From contig NZ_WHPF01000006.1 in NCBI RefSeq assembly GCF_013106755.1, positions 310,001 to 374,000 on the forward strand: a DNA stretch of 64,000 nt, in the 5' to 3' direction. The stretch's first letter is position 1. Every line of letters starts with the position of its first letter. Shown one piece after another: positions 1 to 7,450 of the stretch. A program made the translations under genes and the position numbers. Below the pieces are notes generated by a model. It was not told where the DNA came from and did not search any database. It was given only the letters and a program-made list of their open reading frames with translations. The stretch comes from Limnovirga soli (GTDB lineage: Bacteria; Bacteroidota; Bacteroidia; Chitinophagales; Chitinophagaceae).

Positions 1-69
1 AGCCCATGTGGAGAAAAAGATGGCAAAACAAACTAATGCCAACAACTTAATAAGATGTAGTTTTTTCAT
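1..69 (-). CDS. Exported protein, N-terminal signal peptide only (cut by window edge)
   Basis: The minus strand reads an ATG at 69 followed by 22 sense codons to the window edge, giving a short Lys-Lys start, a hydrophobic stretch and a small-residue end (FFSTWA). This is a typical Sec signal peptide. The rest lies outside the window, so function cannot be read. It lies downstream of, and in the same direction as, the GntR/UTRA regulator. In Bacteroidota such a position is often held by a TonB-linked outer membrane protein or a glycan-use gene, which is only inference here. Confidence 0.6.
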   Translation of the reverse strand, partial: MKKLHLIKLLALVCFAIFFSTWA

Positions 70-159
70 TGCAAGAATCGATTTAAAGAATGGCTTATAT
101 AATCACTTAGTATAAATACAAATACGTGTTAACCCGTCATTAGAACAATAGGCATCTTC

Positions 160-178
160 ACTTGCGTCGCACTCTTCA
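160..178 (+). repeat. Dispersed repeat A, copy 1
   Basis: Core ACTTGCGTCGCAC followed by TCTTCA, in the gap between the GntR gene and the left-edge gene. The left half (GCTTTA) is weakly kept here. Confidence 0.7.
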
Positions 179-282
179 GCTTTTGGCTCAATATGCAGCA
201 TCAGCGTAGCGCTTTCCAGTACGCACCAAAGTTCAAATGTTCATACATAATAAAAGCAAATGCTTTCTGTAAAACAAAACGT

Positions 283-1053
283 TTATCCCCTTTCTATATC
301 AATGGTATAAGTAAATCTATCGGCCCTGTAATAGCCCAAATTATATTCTATCAACCTTTCACCGGGGTCGAAAACCACTCGTTTACGAAATAGTATCGGG
401 TCGCCCACTGCTACTTTTAGCACTTCGGATAATTCATCATCGGCCAATATGGCGCTAATACCCTCTCTGGAAATAACTGCTGTTGTATGATGTTCGTTTT
501 CCAGCATTTCGTATAAAGGCTTGGAAAAATCTTCATCGCCTGTTAAACCAACCCTTGGATGGAAATAAGAAATAAAATATACAATTGGCTCCGAAGCCAC
601 GCCCCTAACTCTTTCCAGCTTTAAAATTTTGGTTTTCTTATCTATTTTAAATACTTTACTTAGCTCTGCATCAGCTACTTCCCAGCTTATTTTAAGGCTG
701 TAGTTTTTAAATTTTACACCTTTCTCATCCATTTCGTGGGTAAAGCTCGACCATTTATTTAGCTTGGTGGTGATGTTGTTACTGGCTACTTTGGTACCAA
801 CTCCTTTTTTACGAACAAGCAATCTTTCGTATACTAATTTATTGGTGGCCTGCCTTACCGTATTTCTAGATATGCCCAGCTTTTTGGCAAGATCAACTTC
901 GTTGGGTAGCAGTTTACCGTTTTGGTATTCGGGCTGCTCAATTAATTTTCTTAATAAATCTTCTACCTGATAATGTAGTGGTAATACGCTGCTATGATCT
1001 ATAATAAATGAATCTTGTTGCATACCCGGAATTTTGTTCATATGTTCATACAT
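283..1053 (-). CDS. GntR-family transcriptional regulator with UTRA effector domain
   Basis: This 256-aa cytoplasmic repressor-type protein has an N-terminal winged helix of the GntR family at roughly residues 22-90, with the typical LPLHYQ start, the recognition-helix region SRNTVRQATNKL and the GVGT wing. A UTRA ligand-binding domain fills about 100-250. UTRA regulators usually sense a phosphorylated sugar, amino sugar or similar metabolite; the ligand cannot be read here. Three in-frame ATGs (1053, 1041, 1023) lie close together; the last, MQQDSF, is nearest to where family members usually begin, so the true start may be shorter. A pair of direct repeats and a promoter-like motif overlap the first ATG, suggesting self-control. 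The downstream exported gene is its likely target. Confidence 0.9.
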   Translation of the reverse strand: MYEHMNKIPGMQQDSFIIDHSSVLPLHYQVEDLLRKLIEQPEYQNGKLLPNEVDLAKKLGISRNTVRQATNKLVYERLLVRKKGVGTKVASNNITTKLNKWSSFTHEMDEKGVKFKNYSLKISWEVADAELSKVFKIDKKTKILKLERVRGVASEPIVYFISYFHPRVGLTGDEDFSKPLYEMLENEHHTTAVISREGISAILADDELSEVLKVAVGDPILFRKRVVFDPGERLIEYNLGYYRADRFTYTIDIERG

Positions 1054-1090
1054 ACCAAATATCGAATTTTATTTCAACATGCCAAATATA
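1051..1090 (-). promoter_or_regulatory. Promoter-like motif with two direct repeats at the GntR start
   Basis: Two near-identical 12-mers, CATACCAAATAT (1051-1062) and CATGCCAAATAT (1078-1089), lie 27 bp apart. On the minus strand the second contains TATATTTG, matching the Bacteroidota -7 consensus TANNTTTG, about 30 nt before the first possible start. The first overlaps that start codon. This would suit an autoregulatory operator, which is inference. Confidence 0.35.
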
Positions 1091-1204
1091 TTTTTTACGG
1101 TCCCAGTTTATTATAAAAAACTGTCCGGTTTATTAAACAAATTGCAGCAAATGAGTACCGAAAAGGTTACTAAAAGCAGATAGTCGCAAATACTGCTGGT
1201 TGCC

Positions 1205-1240
1205 ATAAAAAAAATTGGCAGACTGTTATGCCTGCCAATT
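1205..1240 (-). terminator. Rho-independent terminator of the 1.3-6.1 kb signalling operon
   Basis: Perfect 9-bp stem AATTGGCAG/CTGCCAATT with a 10-nt loop, followed on the minus strand by a run of T (the A run at 1207-1214 on the plus strand). It lies about 115 nt past the stop of the receiver-kinase gene. Confidence 0.8.
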
Positions 1241-1273
1241 AGCTGATATATTTTGCTGAATAGTATTACTGAA

Positions 1274-1324
1274 CGTAGAAGTGTGCGACGCAAGTAAAGC
1301 CACATATTGGTCTTTAGCCGGGCT
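1274..1324 (-). repeat. Dispersed repeat A, copy 2
   Basis: Good copy in minus orientation: GTGTGCGACGCAAGTAAAGC, with the distal GCCGGGC element about 17 nt away at 1317-1323. It sits between the operon stop codon and its terminator. Confidence 0.85.
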
Positions 1325-1354
1325 CAAAAAAACGAGAAATGCTTTAATATTAAC

Positions 1355-2467
1355 TTAGCTATTTTCCTGATTTACTTGCTTGTTTACATAATTAGGTATA
1401 TCCAGATAAAATGCTGTGCCGCCACCATAGGTAGAGTGCACTGAAATATCTCCACCAAGGCGGGTGAGGGCTTCTTTTACAATGTATAAGCCAATACCCA
1501 AACCATTTACCGTATGGTTGCTGCGGAAGAACATTTTAAAGATATTATTTAAATGCTGATCGAGAATGCCGATACCATTGTCCTCAATTTTTATAGATGC
1601 TTTATCCTCGTCAACTTTTACAGTGATTTCAATTTGCGGATTTGTTTCGGTTGGCTTTTGGTATTTTACCGCATTGGAAATAAGGTTATCGAGAATTACA
1701 GAGATGCGAAACTGATCATTTACAAATTCAACTGGTGTATCGATATCTAAAATATAATTAATATCGGGTCTCTGCATTTTAACCAGCTTAATACTTTCAT
1801 CGAGCATGGTACGAAAATCGATGCTGGTAAATTCATCCTCTACACGTATACTTTTATAATATTCAATAATTTTTTGAATAAAAGTATCCATTTTGTTTAC
1901 GCAGGTTTCAATCATGCCCAAATAGCCATTGGGATCTATTACCGATTTTTCCATGCTGGCCAGATTGAGTATACCCATTACAGAAGCCAGGGGTGAACGC
2001 AAATCGTGGGAAGTACTATACACAAAGCGATTGAGTTCATCGTTCATTTTTTGTAATTCTTCTACTTTGCGGTTTAACTTATCTCTGGTTATATAAATTT
2101 CATAGGCATTTTTAATAGCATTATCCAGCTCTATTTCATCCCATGGTTTCTTTATATAGCGATAAATTTCGCCTTCGTTAATAGCGTCTACAATAGCTTC
2201 GGCATCAGTATATCCTGTTAACAACATACGCACAGGATTTGGATGCGCTTTTCGGATAACCTGAAAAAACTCAACACCCGTTGAATGTGGCATGCGTTGA
2301 TCGGCAATAATTACGTGTACATTTTCATCGGTTAGCACACCCATTCCTTCAGCAGCTGAGTTGGCCGTAAGTACTTTGTATTTGCGACGAAAAGTAGCCT
2401 GAAATGCAAGCAGGTTATTTGGTTCGTCATCGATATACAGCACACAGATTTTTTCGTCTATTCTCAT
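1355..2467 (-). CDS. Response regulator-histidine kinase fusion (REC-HisKA-HATPase_c)
   Basis: This 370-aa soluble protein starts with a receiver domain (about 5-125; VLYIDDE acidic pocket, IIADQRMP phospho-Asp, KPW lysine). A HisKA region follows (about 145-210; phospho-His in STSHDLRSPLAS), then an HATPase domain (about 240-360; DNLISNAVKY N box, DNGIGI, GLGIGLYIV). It has no membrane segment. Its ATG lies 4 nt after the stop of the sensor kinase, so the two are translationally linked and probably one phosphorelay. The receiver is a close paralogue of the lone divergent receiver at 6237. Fusions with this domain order resemble PhcR/PhcQ-type proteins of Ralstonia quorum sensing in architecture; that comparison is from memory and says nothing about orthology. 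Confidence 0.92.
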   Translation of the reverse strand: MRIDEKICVLYIDDEPNNLLAFQATFRRKYKVLTANSAAEGMGVLTDENVHVIIADQRMPHSTGVEFFQVIRKAHPNPVRMLLTGYTDAEAIVDAINEGEIYRYIKKPWDEIELDNAIKNAYEIYITRDKLNRKVEELQKMNDELNRFVYSTSHDLRSPLASVMGILNLASMEKSVIDPNGYLGMIETCVNKMDTFIQKIIEYYKSIRVEDEFTSIDFRTMLDESIKLVKMQRPDINYILDIDTPVEFVNDQFRISVILDNLISNAVKYQKPTETNPQIEITVKVDEDKASIKIEDNGIGILDQHLNNIFKMFFRSNHTVNGLGIGLYIVKEALTRLGGDISVHSTYGGGTAFYLDIPNYVNKQVNQENS

Positions 2468-2471
2468 GGAA

Positions 2472-4658
2472 TTATTTTTGGGTAGAAATATCTTCTTTCT
2501 GGATATGAGGCAAAGTTATAATAAATTCAGTTCCCTTACCCGGTTCTGATTCTATTTCAATTTTACCATGATGTGATTGAATAATTTTAAATACTATGGC
2601 CATTCCTAAACCGGTACCCTCGCCCACTGCTTTGGTGGTAAAAAAGGGTTCGAATATTTTGGCTTTTACTTCCTCTGTCATACCCGTACCGGTATCTTTT
2701 ATAGAAATTTGGATATAATTATTTTCTATATCTCTTGTTTCTACGGTAATACATTCATTCTCAGTTTTATCTTGTTTTGAAACAATAGCCTGCATGGCAT
2801 TATTCAAAATGTTCATGAACACCTGGTTTAATTTTCCCGGATAACATTCAATCACCCCGTTTGCATTAAAATGCTTTTCTATTTTTAACCAAACAGGCAT
2901 GCTGTTTCTTAATAATACAAAAGTAGAATCAAGCCCGTCGTGTACACTGGCCGATTTTAGTTCGCTTTCGTCTAACCTGCTAAAGGTTCTTAAACCGCGT
3001 ACAATTTCTGCTGTTCTGTCCGCTCCATTTTCAATACCTTTTATTAACTGCTGAATTTCATTTTTGATAAAATCCAGGCCAATATTTTCCTGCTTGGAAT
3101 AAATATCCTTTAAAGTTTTATTTACACTTTCCTTATCCTTTTTGTGCAAACTGTTATACTCGTCTATAATTTCAAAAAGGTCGTTAATATCTAATTGAAG
3201 GGGTTTTATATTAGATTTTACAAAGTTGATAGGATTATTTATTTCATGCGCTATACCTGCCGTTAATTGACCAAGGGAAGCCATCTTCTCTGCCTGTACC
3301 AATTGGGTTTGCGCATCCTGTAAATCCAATAGGGTTTGGCTTAACTGATTGTTGGTATTTTGTAATTCATCTGTACGTTTTGCCACTTTTTGCTCCAATA
3401 CAATATTTTGTTCCTTGATAAGCTGCTCATTTTCTCTGGCTACAGATAGGGCATATACCTGCGATTCATCTTTCTCTTTGCGCAGCAAATTAATTTTGTC
3501 GGCAAGCGCAGTTGAAAGTAAGATAGCTTCAACTGATGAACCAATATATAATACATAAGTACTAAAGGATGTATATGGAATGATATTTAAATTTCTCAAC
3601 GAAAAGACAATAATCCCAGCTAGAAAAAATACCCAGGCCACAAAATAAAAATAAGCAGGCTTATACCCTTTTCGGCCTATCATAAATGAAATGATAATCA
3701 ATAATAGACCGGCAATAATTCCTGCATAATTCAGGATGGTATAACTTAACTCGTTATTACCAAAAACGCTGGCAAGTATAGCAATAAAATAGAACAGAAT
3801 TACAGCTGCCAAAACATAAACAAGTCGTTTAAAATAAAAGCTTACACGCAAAAAATAAATAGTAAAAAGTATCCCTGTAATTCCAGCCAAACTTGTAGTT
3901 AATGGAAGTGCATATTCATTTATGACTGGGATATTAGGCCAAAAATATTTAAACCCATATCCTGATACCGTAGTTTGTGCAAAACCAAGGAAAAACAGGT
4001 ATATGATATATAAAAAGTAGCTCTCATCCTTAGTAGAAATATATAGAAAGAAATTGTACAAAAGGAGTGATAAAATAATGCCGAAGTATAATCCAAAAAA
4101 CAAATTTTCAAAATTAACAGTCTCATTTAATTCAGCCTTATCGCTAATAAACAATGGCAATAATATAGGATGGCTACTTTTGATTTTTATATAATATACC
4201 GATGTATCAGTCCCCGATAAATTCAATGGGAAAACAAAGGCTGGATTTGTAACAACCCTGCGTTTAAAATCAAACCTGTTGCCGCTGCTGCCCAATAGTT
4301 CAAGGCTATCGCCTTTTTTGATAAATAAAGAAATTTCAGAAATGTTGGAATACGGTAGGTTTAAATTAAGATCGGGAATATTATGCTGATTTGAAATAGA
4401 AAATTTAGCCCAAATAATCCCAGGCATAATATTTTGAAAGATGGTAATATCCTTATTATCGTTTACAAACTTGTCAACAAATACAATATCAGCGTTGGAA
4501 TAGGTTTGCAGTGTATCATTAAATAAGTATATGTATTTTCCAATTGGTGCTGAACCAGAATGAGCATCAGGAATTAGCACTTTGTCTTTTGCCTGTATGT
4601 CTGTTATATGGAAAGAAAAAAATACAAATGTTATAAAAAATTTCAGGAGGTTATTCAT
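2472..4658 (-). CDS. 7TM sensor histidine kinase (7TMR-DISMED2/7TMR-DISM-HisKA-HATPase_c)
   Basis: This 728-aa inner-membrane kinase starts at ATG 4658 (MNNLLKFF), which gives a signal peptide; longer starts upstream have no ATG and add a non-hydrophobic tail. After the signal (about 1-23) comes a periplasmic beta-rich DISMED2-type domain (about 25-175) and seven hydrophobic helices (about 185-390). A coiled coil (about 395-465) leads to HisKA (phospho-His in [12 protein letters not shown]) and HATPase ([25 protein letters not shown]; about 610-720). DISM receptors are thought to sense small extracellular molecules or carbohydrates. It is the third gene of an operon that begins with an acyltransferase-like and a methyltransferase-like gene, so its ligand may be made by those enzymes (inference). 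Confidence 0.93.
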   Translation of the reverse strand: MNNLLKFFITFVFFSFHITDIQAKDKVLIPDAHSGSAPIGKYIYLFNDTLQTYSNADIVFVDKFVNDNKDITIFQNIMPGIIWAKFSISNQHNIPDLNLNLPYSNISEISLFIKKGDSLELLGSSGNRFDFKRRVVTNPAFVFPLNLSGTDTSVYYIKIKSSHPILLPLFISDKAELNETVNFENLFFGLYFGIILSLLLYNFFLYISTKDESYFLYIIYLFFLGFAQTTVSGYGFKYFWPNIPVINEYALPLTTSLAGITGILFTIYFLRVSFYFKRLVYVLAAVILFYFIAILASVFGNNELSYTILNYAGIIAGLLLIIISFMIGRKGYKPAYFYFVAWVFFLAGIIVFSLRNLNIIPYTSFSTYVLYIGSSVEAILLSTALADKINLLRKEKDESQVYALSVARENEQLIKEQNIVLEQKVAKRTDELQNTNNQLSQTLLDLQDAQTQLVQAEKMASLGQLTAGIAHEINNPINFVKSNIKPLQLDINDLFEIIDEYNSLHKKDKESVNKTLKDIYSKQENIGLDFIKNEIQQLIKGIENGADRTAEIVRGLRTFSRLDESELKSASVHDGLDSTFVLLRNSMPVWLKIEKHFNANGVIECYPGKLNQVFMNILNNAMQAIVSKQDKTENECITVETRDIENNYIQISIKDTGTGMTEEVKAKIFEPFFTTKAVGEGTGLGMAIVFKIIQSHHGKIEIESEPGKGTEFIITLPHIQKEDISTQK

Positions 4659-4701
4659 TTTGAATGTTTCAATGATGATATGGATTTTTTTATATGGGCA
4701 A

Positions 4702-5343
4702 TTACCAAATGAATGGTAATAACCGGTGTGTCCTTTTTTGATATGCCTTATACGCATCACCAAAATGCCCGGACAAAGCTTCTTCTTCCAGATTGATTCT
4801 AATATAATAAGCTATCCCCATTGCCGCAGTGGCCACAAATACAGTATATAGATTGTTAAGAAACAGCGGGCAGCCGATGATAGCAATAAATGCCCCGGAA
4901 TAGCCGGGATGTCTTACAAACTTATATGGCCCCTTTTGAATAAGTTCATGCTTTTCATCAATATTTACTGTGGCTGTAAAATGCTTACCAAGAATATTTA
5001 TAGAAACAACCCTTATTGTAATACCCGCAACAAGCATTATTAAACCAATAATGGTAACAATATTTATTTCAGATTTATTTTCTGTAACATAGGCCCATTC
5101 AGAAACTGCACTAAACACCGATAAAGAGCTACAAAACAAAATTATAAGTACAGATAATTTATCTTTCTGCTTATTAATTTGCATTTCACTGGCACTAAAA
5201 CCAGGCTGGCTTAGCCAAAGAATAGCAGCAGCAACAGATAAAATAATTGTTTTGAAATGAAGAATAAGGTCTGATTTAAATAGTAATGGACCTATATTCA
5301 AAATAGCCACTGCAAATAAGGTAAATATTATTTTACTTCTCAT
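4702..5343 (-). CDS. Integral membrane methyltransferase, ICMT/PEMT-like
   Basis: This 213-aa protein has four to five hydrophobic helices and a C-terminal family signature: GKHFTATVNI, then GPYKFVRHPGYSGAF (SAM-binding region with conserved RHP.Y) and a terminal Glu-Glu followed by Y.AYQKRT. This is the isoprenylcysteine carboxyl methyltransferase/phospholipid methyltransferase superfamily, which methylates lipid-like substrates within the membrane using SAM. The substrate is unknown. The start codon overlaps the stop of the acyltransferase-like gene (ATGA), so the two are tightly coupled. The sensor kinase follows 43 nt later. Sitting between a possible acyl-product synthase and a sensor, it could methylate a signal molecule (inference). 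Confidence 0.85.
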   Translation of the reverse strand: MRSKIIFTLFAVAILNIGPLLFKSDLILHFKTIILSVAAAILWLSQPGFSASEMQINKQKDKLSVLIILFCSSLSVFSAVSEWAYVTENKSEINIVTIIGLIMLVAGITIRVVSINILGKHFTATVNIDEKHELIQKGPYKFVRHPGYSGAFIAIIGCPLFLNNLYTVFVATAAMGIAYYIRINLEEEALSGHFGDAYKAYQKRTHRLLPFIW

Positions 5344-6089
5344 GGATTCGGATTTTGGTACTTCATTTTAAATTCTATACCAGATACATTTTTCAAAGCT
5401 ATATCGTGGTGCACAGTAACTTTCAAATCTTTAAACGGAGATTTCTCAATGGAAATATAGTCCAGATTTTCCCTCAGAAACAACATTTTCTGCCTTTCCC
5501 GCGGATGTGCCAATGGAAGGTTTTTTACATCATCCAAAAAAACGGCTGTTGCAAGCAAATCCAGCTTTGGATAATAAAAAGTGCCATTATTCCCCACTTC
5601 GGTAAATACCCTGCTCCCAATCCACTGGTTAAATCTAACAGTATTGGGAGAGCAAAGTGAAAATAAAGAAGCCAAACCTATCTGTTCTGCAATTACCACT
5701 GAAACCTTGGAAGGAAATAAGCTACCAATACCCAAACCGGCTACTTCTATAGAGTTCCATAAGCCACACAATTCACCTGTACCTTCTAATGAAAAACCCC
5801 GGATATAATCATAAATTCTTGGTTCAACCTGACCAATTGCTTTTTCTATGGGTAACGGAGTTATACCATCTGCTGCATGAATACGGGCACCACCATATAA
5901 TTTTTTACCATCCAAAGTTTCTACTACAACCACAAAAACTGCTTTGCTGTTTATCCATTCGCTGTTTGAGGAGGTAACTTTTTTTATTCCATGGTTTTCC
6001 AGCACCTTTTTGTGACCATCAATAAATCGCAAACAAGTTTCAATATCATCAGTCGCTCTAAAGGCTCTAATTCTGATTTCGGTTATCAT
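5340..6089 (-). CDS. GNAT-fold acyltransferase, possibly autoinducer-synthase-like
   Basis: This 249-aa soluble protein is not one I can name. It shows a GNAT-like layout: N-terminal strand and helix with RAFRATDD, central strands with VVVVETLDGKKLYGGARIH, an ordered loop containing PLP, then GELCGLWNSIEVAGLGIGS. The GGARIH...PLP...GELCGLW progression recalls LuxI/FeeM-type N-acyl synthases (G..RL.P, then E..R). It lacks the exact LuxI invariant residues, so the match is weak. It is the first gene of an operon with a membrane methyltransferase and two kinases, which supports a role in making a small molecule. Alternatives are an arginine- or protein-modifying acetyltransferase. Confidence is for a real gene with a GNAT-like fold. 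Confidence 0.6.
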   Translation of the reverse strand: MITEIRIRAFRATDDIETCLRFIDGHKKVLENHGIKKVTSSNSEWINSKAVFVVVVETLDGKKLYGGARIHAADGITPLPIEKAIGQVEPRIYDYIRGFSLEGTGELCGLWNSIEVAGLGIGSLFPSKVSVVIAEQIGLASLFSLCSPNTVRFNQWIGSRVFTEVGNNGTFYYPKLDLLATAVFLDDVKNLPLAHPRERQKMLFLRENLDYISIEKSPFKDLKVTVHHDIALKNVSGIEFKMKYQNPNP

Positions 6090-6236
6090 GGATATTTCTG
6101 GATTCTGGTTTGGATTTTCAGACTTTCATAAATGCAATTAACTAAACTTTCAGCAAAAGTTAATAAAAAAAACTACTATTTAAAGAAATTCCTATATGTT
6201 TATTTAAATTGCAGTAACAATATTCAAATAATATCA

Positions 6237-6692
6237 ATGATCACTGTTCTCTATATCGATGATGAACCACAAAATCTAATTTCTTTTAAAGCTTCTTTCC
6301 GGAGAGATTTTACCATCTTTACTGCAGAATCAGCCGAAGATGCAAGAAAAATACTCGATGAAAATAAGGAAATCACCATCATTTTAAGCGACCAAAGAAT
6401 GCCCAATATCACCGGCATTGAATTCTTTGAATCAATTCTTGAATTATACCCCGACCCCATAAGAATCCTAATTACTGGCTATACCGATATATCTGCTGTG
6501 GTAGATGCCATTAACCGGGGGCAAGTATATAAATACCTTACAAAACCATGGAATGAAGATGATATAAAAAACTCTATCCTGAAAGCAAATGAAGTATACC
6601 GGTTACGCAAAGACAATAAAGAACTTACTGATAAGTTAATGCACCTTAACGAAAAACTGGAATTTTTGGCAAGGCAAAACCTGCTTTCATAG
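6237..6692 (+). CDS. Single-domain response regulator with coiled-coil tail
   Basis: ATG 6237 gives a 151-aa protein beginning MITVLYIDDEP; a longer frame upstream has no sensible N-terminus. The receiver fills about 1-118 (phospho-Asp in IILSDQRMP, KPW lysine), followed by a short charged helix rather than a DNA-binding or enzymatic domain. It is highly similar to the receiver of the 1355-2467 protein (shared VLYIDDEP, SDQRMP/ADQRMP, LITGYTD/LLTGYTD, VDAIN.G..Y.Y). It is transcribed divergently from that operon across a 147-bp gap. It probably acts as a phosphate shuttle or competitor in the same pathway. Confidence 0.9.
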   Translation: MITVLYIDDEPQNLISFKASFRRDFTIFTAESAEDARKILDENKEITIILSDQRMPNITGIEFFESILELYPDPIRILITGYTDISAVVDAINRGQVYKYLTKPWNEDDIKNSILKANEVYRLRKDNKELTDKLMHLNEKLEFLARQNLLS

Positions 6693-6794
6693 TTTTTTTA
6701 TTAAATCGCTGCCCAGCTGTCAGTTTTTTCAGGTAGTTGCGTCATACTACTGTAAGCATTCAAGACATTAATACATTAAAATACAATTTGGGTA

Positions 6795-6802
6795 TAAATT
6801 TG
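6795..6802 (+). promoter_or_regulatory. Candidate -7 element for trxA
   Basis: TAAATTTG fits the Bacteroidota -7 consensus TANNTTTG. It lies 42 nt before the trxA start codon, a normal leader length. No clear -33 TTTG at the right spacing is seen, so support is modest. Confidence 0.4.
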
Positions 6803-6843
6803 CTTTACAAATACAATAACATTAAAAAAATAAACTCAACATT

Positions 6844-7161
6844 ATGGCATTAGAATTCACAGATGCAAATTTCCAGACAGATGTGCTGGATAGCGATAAA
6901 TTAACAGTAATCGATTTTTGGGCAGAATGGTGTGGCCCTTGCCGTGCTATAGGACCAGTTATCGAAGAGTTATCAAAAGAATATAGCGGTAAAGTAAATG
7001 TTGGTAAAGTAAATGTAGACCATAATCCATCTGTTAGTGTTAATTATGGCATTACTTCCATACCAGCTATCTTATTTATAAAAGGTGGCAAAGTGGTAGA
7101 TAAACAAATCGGCGCAGTTCCTAAATCTGTTTTAGATAAAAAAATTCAGGCACATTTATAG
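6844..7161 (+). CDS. trxA: Thioredoxin
   Basis: This 105-aa cytoplasmic thioredoxin has the full-length single-domain fold. The redox motif WCGPC has cysteines at 30 and 33, the conserved Asp is at 24 (IDFWAEW), and the cis-proline is in SIPAIL. It reduces protein disulfides with electrons from thioredoxin reductase, which is not in this window. It stands alone, with its own promoter-like motif 42 nt upstream and a strong terminator directly after the stop. Confidence 0.97.
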   Translation: MALEFTDANFQTDVLDSDKLTVIDFWAEWCGPCRAIGPVIEELSKEYSGKVNVGKVNVDHNPSVSVNYGITSIPAILFIKGGKVVDKQIGAVPKSVLDKKIQAHL

Positions 7162-7180
7162 TATAAACAGCCAAAAAATA

Positions 7181-7207
7181 AAAAAACTCCTGCATAGGAG
7201 TTTTTTT
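7181..7207 (+). terminator. Terminator after trxA
   Basis: AAAAAACTCC-TGCAT-AGGAGTTTTTTT: short GC core with long A/T flanks and a T run, 19 nt after the trxA stop. Confidence 0.85.
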
Positions 7208-7280
7208 ATGCCCTATTACCATCTTTTGTTTCCATCATTAAATTGCATTAACCCAAAATTGGTAGTATACATTTGGGGGA

Positions 7281-7330
7281 CCAGGCGATTTAATATAATA
7301 GCCTCATCCGTTGCGTCGCACACTTGTGCT
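7281..7330 (+). repeat. Dispersed repeat A, copy 3
   Basis: TTGCGTCGCACACTTGTGCT at 7311-7330 with a degenerate CCAGGC element 30 nt upstream. It lies between the convergent trxA and sulfatase-like genes. Confidence 0.75.
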
Positions 7331-7400
7331 ACAGGTTATACATCAGCTTTTTACAGCCAAATCAATCAAATCATTCAATCCAGGCCAATCAATTGAAAAT

Positions 7401-7436
7401 AAAAAAGCCGCTCAACAATACGTTGAACGGCTTTAC
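7401..7436 (-). terminator. Terminator of the sulfatase-like gene
   Basis: Hairpin pairing AAAGCCG and TCAAC with GTTGA and CGGCTTT. The minus strand ends in a run of six T. It lies 15 nt past the stop of the gene at 7451. Confidence 0.8.
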
Positions 7437-7450
7437 CATTGGTAGTACTA

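Noticed and set aside
193-393. 66-codon plus-strand open frame at the left edge
   Set aside because: It overlaps the 3' end of the GntR gene on the other strand, starts near repeat A and has no family-like pattern.
1111-1305. 64-codon minus-strand frame
   Set aside because: It reads through a terminator hairpin and a repeat-A copy, so it is not a gene.
2649-2656. GGTTCGAA T-loop-like motif suggesting a tRNA
   Set aside because: It lies in the coding region of the 7TM kinase and no acceptor or anticodon stems can be formed around it. I found no tRNA or rRNA in the window.
7208-7396. 62-codon plus-strand frame between trxA and the sulfatase-like gene
   Set aside because: It starts inside the trxA terminator and crosses repeat A.
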